From VRUE01 sp963788975 (GTDB lineage Bacteria > Actinomycetota > Thermoleophilia > Solirubrobacterales > 70-9): a DNA stretch of 64,000 nt. How positions within the stretch are numbered: the first letter of the stretch is position 1; each line of letters opens with the position of its first letter. The notes beneath the pieces are model-generated. The model worked only from the letters and a program-made list of their open reading frames with translations, was not told where the DNA came from and ran no database searches. The position numbers and the translations under genes are program-made. The stretch covers positions 124,001 through 188,000 of the forward strand of contig CAWBIJ010000004.1 in the NCBI GenBank assembly GCA_963788975.1, written 5' to 3'. Positions 26,075-33,568 of the stretch are shown piece after piece.

Positions 26075-26725
26075 CTAGCCCTCCGGCATCAGTGTCAGCT
26101 TGCGGGCGAAGCTCTCGGCGGCGATCAAGCGCAGCGCCTGACCCCGCGTAAGAGCCAGCGTCGCAGCTGAGAGGCCGCCCGGTCCCGGCCCATCGACGCC
26201 GGGCCCCAGCGCGATCAGCGGAACCCCGGCTGCGGCGACATAAGTGCGACCCGGTCCGGGGCCGCTCGGTTCGGTCGTCACCACGACGTCGACCCTTCTC
26301 CCGCCGGGCGCCGGACCGGCCGCGAGCACGGCGGCCGCGCCGCTGACCGAGATCTCGACCGGGCGCCGGCCGTCGCCCAACTCGTGCGTCGGCTGCTTTC
26401 GTGGCGGGCGGAGCTGCGTGCCGACCAGGTAAGAGCCCGCCGGCAACGTCGTCGCCGGGGCGAGTCCCAATGCGTCACCGGGAGCCGACAGCGCACTGGG
26501 CGGCACGAACCTGGTCGGCACCCGCCGCACTTCCAGCGCAGCGTCGATCTCCTGCGGACCTATCGGCCTTCCCTCGCGCAGCCCGGCGCTGAGCACGACG
26601 ACCTGGCGCAGCGGACCGTAGCCGGTCGCCAACCTCGACCCGTACGAGTCGGCGATCAGGGCGGCCAGCCCGGCGGCGAGCAACGCGCCGGCCAGGAAGG
26701 CAATCGCCCTGCCCCGCCTGCTCAT
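26075..26725 (-). CDS. cpaB: CpaB/RcpC-like pilus assembly protein (SAF domain)
   Basis: Periplasmic or membrane-anchored pilus assembly factor. It has 216 residues: one N-terminal transmembrane helix (about 7-27), then a SAF-type domain (VVVLSAGLREGRPIGPQEIDAALEVRRVP, TLPAGSYLVGTQL) and a variable C-terminal domain. It sits directly upstream of tadA, where CpaB-like genes usually lie. Confidence 0.8.
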   Translation of the reverse strand: MSRRGRAIAFLAGALLAAGLAALIADSYGSRLATGYGPLRQVVVLSAGLREGRPIGPQEIDAALEVRRVPTRFVPPSALSAPGDALGLAPATTLPAGSYLVGTQLRPPRKQPTHELGDGRRPVEISVSGAAAVLAAGPAPGGRRVDVVVTTEPSGPGPGRTYVAAAGVPLIALGPGVDGPGPGGLSAATLALTRGQALRLIAAESFARKLTLMPEG

Positions 26726-26738
26726 CCCGCCAAGTGGC

Positions 26739-27468
26739 TCACGCCGCGATGGGGCTCGCGGCGGCGGACAACGGCAGCTCGAGCACAGCGACCGAGCCCT
26801 GCTCTGAGCAACGCAGGGCGAAGCGACCGCCGTGATCGGCGGCGACGCGGCGCACCACGCTCAGCCCATGCCCGCGCCGACGCCTCCCCGTCAGCCGGGC
26901 AATCACCTCGGCAGGGCTATCGCGGCGGTACCCAGCCCGTGTGGCCCGACCGGAGTCGATCACCGCTACTCGCAGCCGATCGCCTCCCCGCCTGTGCGCC
27001 TCAACCAGGATCGAGGGACCGCCGTGCTCGATCGCGTTGAGGATCAGGTTGTCGAGCGCCTGGGCCAGCTGGGTGCGATCGCCGTGGACCGTCGCCCCAC
27101 TGATCCTCCCGCGCAGATCCAGCGAGGCGCCCCCGAGCGCTGCCCGCGCCTTCCAGCGCGCGACCGAAGAGCGAAGCAGCGGCTCGCAGGCGACAGCGGT
27201 GGCGGTCGTGGCAGGCCGCTCGCCGTTGACCTCGCGCTCGAGCCGTTCGAGCGCGGCGGCGGCGAGCCGGACGGAGTCATCGAGCCACAGCGCCGCCGAT
27301 TTCGGGTCCGGAGGCGAGCGCGATCGCCTGGAGCGGGCGGCGTAGCTCGTGCAGGGCCTGGTTGATCGCGCTGCGCCGCCGGCCGGATCGCAGGCCGTGC
27401 GCGGTCAGCGCCGCCGCCATCGACGCGACCAGCGGCCAGCTGACGAGGAGCTGAATCGCCTCGCTCAC
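26739..27468 (-). pseudogene. Sensor histidine kinase, frameshifted
   Basis: Short membrane histidine kinase that would pair with the adjacent response regulator. From GTG 27468 (overlapping the regulator stop as GTGA) the frame gives a hydrophobic N-terminus and the dimerisation/phosphoacceptor helix QALHELRRPLQAIALA, then stops at 27277. The neighbouring frame continues from about 27297 with LWLDDSVRLAAAALERLEREVNG. It includes the ATPase N box LDNLILNAIEHG and a Gly-rich GHGLSVVRRVAADHGG, ending at 26739. The 730-nt total is one base more than a multiple of three, consistent with one inserted G in GGCGGCG. It may be a true pseudogene or a sequence error. Confidence 0.8.
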
Positions 27469-28178
27469 CGGTCGACCAGCCTGTATCCGTAGCCCCAACT
27501 GTTGACGACGTAGCGACCATGCTCGGGGTCGAGCTTGCGCCTCAGGCGACTCGCATGCGAGTCCAGCGTCCGGGTCCGGCCCGGGCTGTGGTACCCCCAC
27601 ACCTCTCCCAGCAACTCTCGCTTCGAGAAGACCCGGGAGGGGTCGGCAGCGAGCATCCGCAGCAGGCCGAATTCCTTGTTGGAGAGCTGCACCTCCCGCT
27701 CTCCAGCCCAGACCTTGCGCCGGACCGGGTCGATGATGAGCTCTCCCACTCGACACGGCCCCTCGCTCGCGTCCGCGCCGCGCCGCAGCACGGCGCCGAT
27801 CCGCGCCCGCAACTCGGGATACGAGAAGGGCTTGACGATGAGGTCGTCCGCACCGGTTTCGAGGCCACGCACGCGGTCCTCGTCGGAGCCCCGGCCGGTG
27901 AGGATGATTACCGGCAGCCGCGGGTTGAAGCGAGAGTCGATCCCGTTCGCTTTGCGAATCTCGCGCAGCACGTCGAGGCCCGACGCGTCCGGAAGCGTGA
28001 TGTCGAGCAGCAGCAGGTCCGGCTGGTTGTAGCGGCAGAGGCGCAGCGCGTCAGAGGCACTCGGCGCCGGCAGCACCCCAAACCTGTCTGCCGCCAGGTG
28101 GTCGCAGAGCAGCTCCAGCGTCGACGTGTCGTCCTCGCAGACGACCAAGCTGGCGGTCTCTCGTCGCTGGGGCAGCAT
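27465..28178 (-). CDS. OmpR-family response regulator
   Basis: DNA-binding two-component regulator of 237 residues. The receiver domain has the acidic pocket CEDD (about 14-17), phosphoacceptor D59 in LLLLDITLPDASG and the switch lysine in LIVKPFSYPEL. The C-terminal winged helix (QLSNKEFGLLRMLAADPSRV, DSHASRLRRKLDPE, WGYGYRLV) is typical OmpR/PhoB type. It is 7 nt after the DUF192 gene and overlaps the kinase start by 4 nt, so it probably controls the tad operon below. Confidence 0.93.
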   Translation of the reverse strand: MLPQRRETASLVVCEDDTSTLELLCDHLAADRFGVLPAPSASDALRLCRYNQPDLLLLDITLPDASGLDVLREIRKANGIDSRFNPRLPVIILTGRGSDEDRVRGLETGADDLIVKPFSYPELRARIGAVLRRGADASEGPCRVGELIIDPVRRKVWAGEREVQLSNKEFGLLRMLAADPSRVFSKRELLGEVWGYHSPGRTRTLDSHASRLRRKLDPEHGRYVVNSWGYGYRLVDR

Positions 28179-28185
28179 TGCCCTC

Positions 28186-28524
28186 CTAAGTCGGATGAGA
28201 CGAAATCTCTCCCCCCGCCGGAGAGGGAACCTCTAGCACCGCCGTCGCACCGTGGGCGAAAACCACACGGCGCGGAGGGACTTGCCTCCGAATCGCAAAC
28301 GGTTCGCCCTGCTCGTCGAGGAAGTAGAGGTCCAGCGGGAAGCGCATGCCGAAGGTGTGGACGCTGGCGCAGCGTGGAATCAGCAGGCCGCCACCGACCT
28401 GGTCACGGCTAAGAAAGGCAAGGCCCAGCAAGCGAGCAAGAAAGCTTTGCGCGACCGACACGTTGCGCTCCAGCACCGCGGTGGTTGGCAGGTGACGCAA
28501 CCTCGGGGCTAGCGATGGGCTCAT
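28186..28524 (-). CDS. DUF192 family protein
   Basis: Small beta-barrel protein of 112 residues with the DUF192 signature: ARLLGLAFLSRD, GLLIPRCASVHTFGMRFPLDLYFLDEQG and VVFAHGATAVLEVP. Biochemical function is unknown. It is the first gene of an apparent operon with the response regulator, kinase, CpaB-like and TadABC genes, which hints at a role near Tad secretion. It is divergent from the ABC exporter genes. Confidence 0.88.
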   Translation of the reverse strand: MSPSLAPRLRHLPTTAVLERNVSVAQSFLARLLGLAFLSRDQVGGGLLIPRCASVHTFGMRFPLDLYFLDEQGEPFAIRRQVPPRRVVFAHGATAVLEVPSPAGGEISSHPT

Positions 28525-28609
28525 GCTTCAAATAAGGCCGGCAGCCGCTCCGATCTCCCCCGTGAGGGCGCGAATCTCCTCGGCCAAGCGCTTTTCCCGA
28601 GGCAATACT

Positions 28610-28625
28610 TCACTTTGTATAGTGA
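28610..28625. promoter_or_regulatory. Palindromic operator-like site at the ABC exporter start
   Basis: TCACT-ttgtat-AGTGA is a perfect 5-bp inverted repeat with a 6-nt spacer, and it overlaps a -10-like TATAGT (28618-28623). The start codons GTG/ATG/ATG at 28626-28634 follow immediately, so the transcript may be leaderless. A repressor bound here would block transcription. The regulator is not in the window. Confidence 0.45.
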
Positions 28626-28628
28626 GTG

Positions 28629-30401
28629 ATGATGCGCACTTTCCGTCGCTTGATGGGCTTCCTGCGCCCCTACCGCCCGCAGCTATGGGGCTCGCTCGTC
28701 TTTGCCTGGGCGGCAATGGGGATGACGGTGCTGATCCCGTACCTGATCGGGCGCGCGATCAACGCGATCGAGGCGGGCGAGCAGCCCGACCTGCTGCCGC
28801 TGGCGGCGGCGATCCTCGTCGCTGGCGTCCTGCGCCTCGGCCTGACCCTGGTGCGGCGGATCGTCGCCGGCAAGGTCTCGCTGGCGGTCGAGTTCGACCT
28901 GCGCCAGAAGTTCTACGCCCACCTGCAACGACTCGAGCTGAGCTTCTTCGACTCACAGCAGACGGGGCAGCTGATGTCGCGCGCCACCGTCGACCTGCAG
29001 TCGATCCGCTTCTTCCTCGGCTACGGCCTGATCTTCATCACCCAGAACCTGCTGACGATCACCCTCGCCTGCGCGGTGATGATCGCCCTCGACCCCTGGC
29101 TGGCGCTGCTCGCACTTGCCCCCGCCCCCTTCGTCGTCTACACCGCCTCCCGCTACAACCGCGTCTCCCGTCCCGCCGTGCAGGAGGTGCAGCAGCGGAT
29201 CGCCGAGCTGACCGCGGAGGCGGAGGAGAACGTCTCCGGGATCCGCATCGTCAAGGCCTTCGCCCGTGAGGAGCACCAGCTGCACCGCTTCCGCCGTGCC
29301 GTCACACGGGTCTTCGACCAGAGCATCTACTCGACCCGCCTGCAGGCCTTCTTCTCGCCGCTGCTGGGACTGCTGCCGCAAGTAGGGGTCGCCCTGGTCC
29401 TGCTGGTCGGCGGCCGCCAGGTGATCGCCGGCAACCTCAGCCTCGGCGCCTTCACCGCCTTCTACACCTACGTGATGATGCTGGCCTCGCCGATGCGGAT
29501 GCTGGGGATGGCGATGGGGATGGCGCAGCGGGCGATCGCCTCCGGCAACCGGCTGTTCGAGATCCTCGACCGGGAGCCGATGATCGAGAGCGCACCAGAT
29601 GCGCCGGCTCTCCCGGTCGGCGACGGCCGGATCGAGCTGCGCGGCGCGACGCTGCGCTACGACGGAGCGGCGCCCGCCCTGACCGACATCAGCCTGGCGA
29701 TCGAGGCAGGGCGCACGGTCGCCCTGGTCGGCCCGTCGGGGTCCGGAAAGACCAGCCTGGTGGCCCTTATCGCACGGCTCTACGACCCCAGCGAGGGGTC
29801 AGTGCTGGTCGATGGCGCCGACGTGCGTACAGTCGACGTTAGCTCGCTCCGCTCCGACATCGCCTTCGTCAGCGACGACAGCTTCCTCTTCAGCGCCAGC
29901 ATCGCCGAGAACATCGCCTACGCGCGCCCCGACGCGACGCAGGAGGAAATCGAAGCGGCGGCCCGGCGCGCCCAGGCAGACGAGTTCATCCGCGACCTGC
30001 CCGGCGGCTACGAAGCGCTCGTCGGCGAGCGCGGGTTGACGCTCTCGGGTGGTCAACGGCAGCGAGTCGCGATCGCCCGTGCCCTGCTCGCCGATCCCCG
30101 CATCCTGATCCTCGATGACGCCACCTCCTCGGTCGACGCGACCACCGAGGCGGCGATCAAGGGCGGCTTGCGCGAGGTGATGACCGGGCGAACGACCTTC
30201 ATCATCGCCCACCGCCTCTCGACGGTCTCGCTCGCCGACGAGGTCGTGGTGATGGACGGGGGCCGAATCGTCGACCGCGGCACCCACGAGGAGCTACTCG
30301 AGGGCTGCGGCTTCTACCGCGAGATCGCCGAGCACGGCCTCCCCGACTCGGTCTTCCTGCAGCGCGACCTAGAGCAACGCGAGGAGCTAGCACGGCTGTG
30401 A
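28629..30401 (+). CDS. Heterodimeric ABC exporter, subunit with degenerate ATPase site
   Basis: Type IV ABC exporter half-transporter, about 590 residues: six transmembrane helices (to about 300) then a nucleotide-binding domain. Walker A is VGPSGSGKTSL and the signature is LSGGQRQR, but Walker B is ILILDDATSSVD, with Asp in place of the catalytic Glu. The Q-loop Gln is also missing (IAFVSDDSFLF). This is the hallmark of the degenerate subunit of heterodimeric exporters such as TM287/288. It is followed, with a 4-nt overlap, by the partner gene. The substrate is unknown; multidrug or lipid export is typical. Starts at GTG 28626 or ATG 28632 are also possible. Confidence 0.93.
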   Translation: MMRTFRRLMGFLRPYRPQLWGSLVFAWAAMGMTVLIPYLIGRAINAIEAGEQPDLLPLAAAILVAGVLRLGLTLVRRIVAGKVSLAVEFDLRQKFYAHLQRLELSFFDSQQTGQLMSRATVDLQSIRFFLGYGLIFITQNLLTITLACAVMIALDPWLALLALAPAPFVVYTASRYNRVSRPAVQEVQQRIAELTAEAEENVSGIRIVKAFAREEHQLHRFRRAVTRVFDQSIYSTRLQAFFSPLLGLLPQVGVALVLLVGGRQVIAGNLSLGAFTAFYTYVMMLASPMRMLGMAMGMAQRAIASGNRLFEILDREPMIESAPDAPALPVGDGRIELRGATLRYDGAAPALTDISLAIEAGRTVALVGPSGSGKTSLVALIARLYDPSEGSVLVDGADVRTVDVSSLRSDIAFVSDDSFLFSASIAENIAYARPDATQEEIEAAARRAQADEFIRDLPGGYEALVGERGLTLSGGQRQRVAIARALLADPRILILDDATSSVDATTEAAIKGGLREVMTGRTTFIIAHRLSTVSLADEVVVMDGGRIVDRGTHEELLEGCGFYREIAEHGLPDSVFLQRDLEQREELARL

Positions 30402-32182
30402 GCAACGCGATCCGAGATCTCTGGCGGCTGATTCGCGGGGAAGACCAACGCGCCCGCAAGCTGCGCTGGATGACCGGGCTGCTGCGCCCCTACCGCGGCC
30501 GGGTGGCGCTGACCTTCGTCGCGATGCTCGCCGCGACGGGCGCCGCGCTGGCTCCCCCCTACCTTGCCGGGCAGGCGATCGACGCGGGGATCGTCCCTGG
30601 CGACAGCGCCGCGCTGACCCGGATCGTCGTCGCCTTCCTCGCGATCGCTGTCGTCTACGCGGGCGCCACCTACGCGCAGACGTACCTGGTCGGCTGGGTC
30701 GGCACCCGCGCCCTGCAGGACCTGCGCGAGCGGGTCTTCTCCCACCTGCAGGCGATGTCGATCGGCTTCTTCACCCGACGCAGCCCCGGGGTGCTGATCT
30801 CGCGCATGACCAACGACATCGAGGCGCTCAACCAGCTAGTCACCAGCGGCGTTGTAACCCTGCTCTCGAGCACGCTGACCCTGGTCGGCGTGGTCGTGAT
30901 CCTGCTCCTGCTCGACCTGCAGCTGGCACTGGTCACCTTCCTCACCTTCCCCCTCGTCGCGATCGCAAGTGTCGTCTTCCGGATCGCCTCACACGGCGCC
31001 TACCGGGCCACGCGGGAGCGGATCGCCGCCGTCACCTCCTACCTGCAAGAGACGCTCAGCGGCGTGCGGGTGGTGCGCAGCTTCGGCCAGGAGCCGCGCC
31101 ATATGGCGGCGATGACCGAGCTCAACGAGGCCAATCGCGAGGCGAACATGAAGACGGTCTACCTCAACGCCTCCTATTTCCCCGCGGTCGAACTGCTCTC
31201 CGCTGTCGGTACCGCGGCGATCATCCTCTACGGCGGCAGCCAGGTGATCGACAACACGCTCCAGGTCGGCGTCGTCGTCGCCTTCATCGGCTACCTCCAG
31301 GTCTTCTTCGACCCGATCCAGCAGCTCTCCCAGCTCTACACCACCTACCAGCAGGGGATGGCGGCCCTCGACAAGATCTTCGAGCTGCTCGACACCGAGC
31401 CCGACATGGTCGACGCGCCCGAGGCGATCGACCCGGGCGTGCTGCGCGGCGAGATCGAGATGGAGGGCGTCTGGTTCTCCTACACCGATGAGAACTGGGC
31501 GCTGGAGGACGTCGACCTGCACGTGCCGCCGGGGCAGACGCTGGCGCTGGTCGGCGCCACCGGGGCCGGCAAGTCGACCTTCGCCAAGCTGGTGGCGCGC
31601 TTCTATGACCCGCAGCAGGGACGGGTTCTGGTCGACGGGCACGACCTGCGCGAGGTGCAACAGCAGGCTCTGCGGCGCCAGCTCGGCATCGTCCCCCAGG
31701 AGGGATTTCTCTTCTCAGGCGGCGTGCGCGAGAACATCGCCTTTGGGCGGCCGGAGGCGACCCTGGAGGAGATCGAGGCGGCCGCGGCGGCGGTCGGCGC
31801 CACCGAGTTCATCGCGGCGCTGCCGGAAGGGATCGAGACCGAGGTCGGCGAGCGCGGCGTCCAGCTCTCTGCTGGGCAGCGGCAGCTGGTCGCCTTCGCG
31901 CGGGCGTTGCTGGCCGAGCCCCGCATCCTGATCCTCGACGAGGCGACCTCCAACGTCGACGTGCGCACCGAGAGAACGATCGAGCGTGGGCTGGAGCGAC
32001 TGCTGACGGGACGCACCGCGATCGTCATCGCCCATCGCCTATCGACCATCCGCCGCGCCGGCAAGATCGTCGTCCTCGAAGGGGGCCGGATCGCCGAGGC
32101 CGGCACGCACGAGGAGCTGATCGAGACAGGCGGCACCTACGCGCAGCTGTACGGGGCCTGGGAGAAGAGCTCCGCCGCCTAG
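30398..32182 (+). CDS. Heterodimeric ABC exporter, catalytic subunit
   Basis: Partner half-transporter of 594 residues with six transmembrane helices and a nucleotide-binding domain. Walker A GATGAGKSTFAKL, Q-loop LGIVPQEGFLF, Walker B ILILDEATSNVD with the catalytic Glu, and H-loop VIAHRLSTI are canonical. The signature is LSAGQRQL rather than LSGGQ, and it would face the partner's degenerate Walker site. One consensus and one degenerate site are therefore predicted. GTG start overlapping the preceding stop (GTGA) implies coupled, stoichiometric translation. Confidence 0.94.
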   Translation: MSNAIRDLWRLIRGEDQRARKLRWMTGLLRPYRGRVALTFVAMLAATGAALAPPYLAGQAIDAGIVPGDSAALTRIVVAFLAIAVVYAGATYAQTYLVGWVGTRALQDLRERVFSHLQAMSIGFFTRRSPGVLISRMTNDIEALNQLVTSGVVTLLSSTLTLVGVVVILLLLDLQLALVTFLTFPLVAIASVVFRIASHGAYRATRERIAAVTSYLQETLSGVRVVRSFGQEPRHMAAMTELNEANREANMKTVYLNASYFPAVELLSAVGTAAIILYGGSQVIDNTLQVGVVVAFIGYLQVFFDPIQQLSQLYTTYQQGMAALDKIFELLDTEPDMVDAPEAIDPGVLRGEIEMEGVWFSYTDENWALEDVDLHVPPGQTLALVGATGAGKSTFAKLVARFYDPQQGRVLVDGHDLREVQQQALRRQLGIVPQEGFLFSGGVRENIAFGRPEATLEEIEAAAAAVGATEFIAALPEGIETEVGERGVQLSAGQRQLVAFARALLAEPRILILDEATSNVDVRTERTIERGLERLLTGRTAIVIAHRLSTIRRAGKIVVLEGGRIAEAGTHEELIETGGTYAQLYGAWEKSSAA

Positions 32183-32209
32183 AAGAGCGCTTGAGAGAAT
32201 CCGAGCGCT

Positions 32210-32752
32210 ATGCCGCTCTTGCCCAAGGCCCTTGCCTCAGCCTTTTTCGCCCTCGTTGCCGTTGCGATCGTGCTCCTGCTGACGGAGGACTCCGCCGACC
32301 CGGGTCGGGAGATCCGGGTAACCGCTGCGGCTGAGGAGGTCCGGTTCTCCTCTCCTTTCGGCGAGACATGCGCCAGGTCGCTCGCCGTCGGCCGCGTGAC
32401 GGGTGAGGATGTCGAAATTCGAGAGCTTTCTCTCGCCGGCTGCGACCCGTGCCCGAGAGTGTCCGCCGTGGACATGCCCTATGAGGCGCAGGGTTCCTCG
32501 ACGAGCCGGGAGCGGGGGCAGCTAGTCACGCCCGTGAAGCTGCGGTTCGTCGGTTGCAACTTTGGAATCGACTGCGTTTTCGGTGCCGACGAGGCGCGCC
32601 TGACCGTGCGCCGCGACAAGCGTCGGACGACGGCAATCGCCGACGAAGTAGCCCTGTCGAGATTGCCGGGAAGCAGTCCTGCCTGCGCAACCAAATCGAG
32701 CTGGAGCGCTGAGTACGTGGTGACCGAGACATTCGAGACGACCGGCCCCTAG
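32210..32752 (+). CDS. Hypothetical exported protein
   Basis: Not recognised. It has 180 residues with an N-terminal hydrophobic segment (about 7-24) that serves as signal or anchor. The rest is predicted to be beta-rich and extracytoplasmic with six or seven cysteines, including a CDPC pair, suggesting disulfides. It lies 27 nt after the ABC exporter gene on the same strand, so it could be co-transcribed. Its 3' end overlaps the convergent lipoprotein gene by 4 nt. Confidence 0.65.
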   Translation: MPLLPKALASAFFALVAVAIVLLLTEDSADPGREIRVTAAAEEVRFSSPFGETCARSLAVGRVTGEDVEIRELSLAGCDPCPRVSAVDMPYEAQGSSTSRERGQLVTPVKLRFVGCNFGIDCVFGADEARLTVRRDKRRTTAIADEVALSRLPGSSPACATKSSWSAEYVVTETFETTGP

Positions 32753-33465
32753 CCGGGGCCGATACCGCCTGAGCCGCCGCCCGTTTCGGGGGCGCCGCCT
32801 TCCGTCCCACCGCCTGCTTCAGCACCGCCGCCGGTGCTGCCAGCGCCGCCCGTTTCGGGCGCCGGTTCGACTTCTTCAGGAGCCACTTCCGCTTCTTCTT
32901 CGAGGCCTTCGGGCGCGATTTCTTCTTCGAGCGGGGCTTCCCCCGCCGCGGAGCCCGAAACCGGGGCGCTGGGCCCTTCGCCGCAGTCTTCGAAGCCGTA
33001 GGACTGGGCCTCGGATTGGAAGGAGGCCAGGGCCGAGGAGGCGCTCGATTCCGTCGTGGAGAGGCCGGTGCTGTCGCCCCGTTCGGCCGCCAGCTTCACT
33101 TCGCCCTCCGCCTGGGAGAGCGCTTCAGCAGCGCTGGAGAATTCGGGATAGCCGTCGGTTTCCGCGGGGGTTCCAAGCCGCTTCAGGCTTTCGACCATGC
33201 CGACGTAGAGGTCGGCGACCTGCCCGGCCGTCCCACCCGCCACTTCGGTTTCGCTGGCGCCGATGCCGCCGACCGCCGCGTTGACCTCGGCGCAGATCGC
33301 GTCACCCTGTTCGATCAGCTCGTCCTTGGTCAGCGCCGTCGTCGTCGGGATCGTCGCTTCGGGAGCCGATTCGGTCGTCTCGTCGTCTCCGCCGCCGCAG
33401 CCGGCGATCGCGAGCGCGGCAAGCGGCAGCGCAGTAGTGAGCAGGAGGCGGTTGCGGACGCTCAT
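32749..33465 (-). CDS. Putative lipoprotein with acidic and Gly-rich C-terminal tail
   Basis: Exported protein of 238 residues. Signal peptide with lipobox LAIAGC places the lipidated cysteine at 23. A helical domain (about 45-165) contains a second cysteine pair (DAICAEV and FEDCGEG). The C-terminus is a Glu/Pro-rich then Gly-rich low-complexity tail, probably a cell-wall spacer. The ATG at 33465 is the only start before the lipobox and lies only 5 nt after the 3' end of tRNA-Gln, leaving no room for a ribosome binding site outside the tRNA. Function unknown. Confidence 0.85.
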   Translation of the reverse strand: MSVRNRLLLTTALPLAALAIAGCGGGDDETTESAPEATIPTTTALTKDELIEQGDAICAEVNAAVGGIGASETEVAGGTAGQVADLYVGMVESLKRLGTPAETDGYPEFSSAAEALSQAEGEVKLAAERGDSTGLSTTESSASSALASFQSEAQSYGFEDCGEGPSAPVSGSAAGEAPLEEEIAPEGLEEEAEVAPEEVEPAPETGGAGSTGGGAEAGGGTEGGAPETGGGSGGIGPG

Positions 33466-33470
33466 TTCAG

Positions 33471-33541
33471 CTGCGGCCCAGGGACTCGAACCCCGACTAC
33501 CTCGTCCAGAGCGAGGCGTGCTGCCATTACACCAGGCCGCA
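33471..33541 (-). tRNA. tRNA-Gln (anticodon CTG)
   Basis: The minus strand folds as a cloverleaf: acceptor stem TGCGGCC/GGCCGCA, anticodon stem CCTCG/CGAGG with loop CTCTGGA (anticodon CTG, reads CAG), and T arm GGGGTTCGAGTCCC. The U1-A72 pair and G73 discriminator are glutamine identity elements. The 3' CCA is not encoded. The lipoprotein ATG begins 5 nt downstream. Confidence 0.93.
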
Positions 33542-33568
33542 TCGAGAGAACCTCAGGATATCTGCTTG

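Noticed and set aside
28528..28608. Short minus-strand frame from TTG ending LAEEIRALTGEIGAAAGLI
   Set aside because: It reads like a small amphipathic helix just upstream of the DUF192 gene, but it is only 26 codons with no ribosome binding site, and it may be chance.
33471..33541. tRNA-Gln as an attachment site for an integrated element
   Set aside because: No integrase, no repeated tRNA 3' fragment and no foreign block lies next to it.
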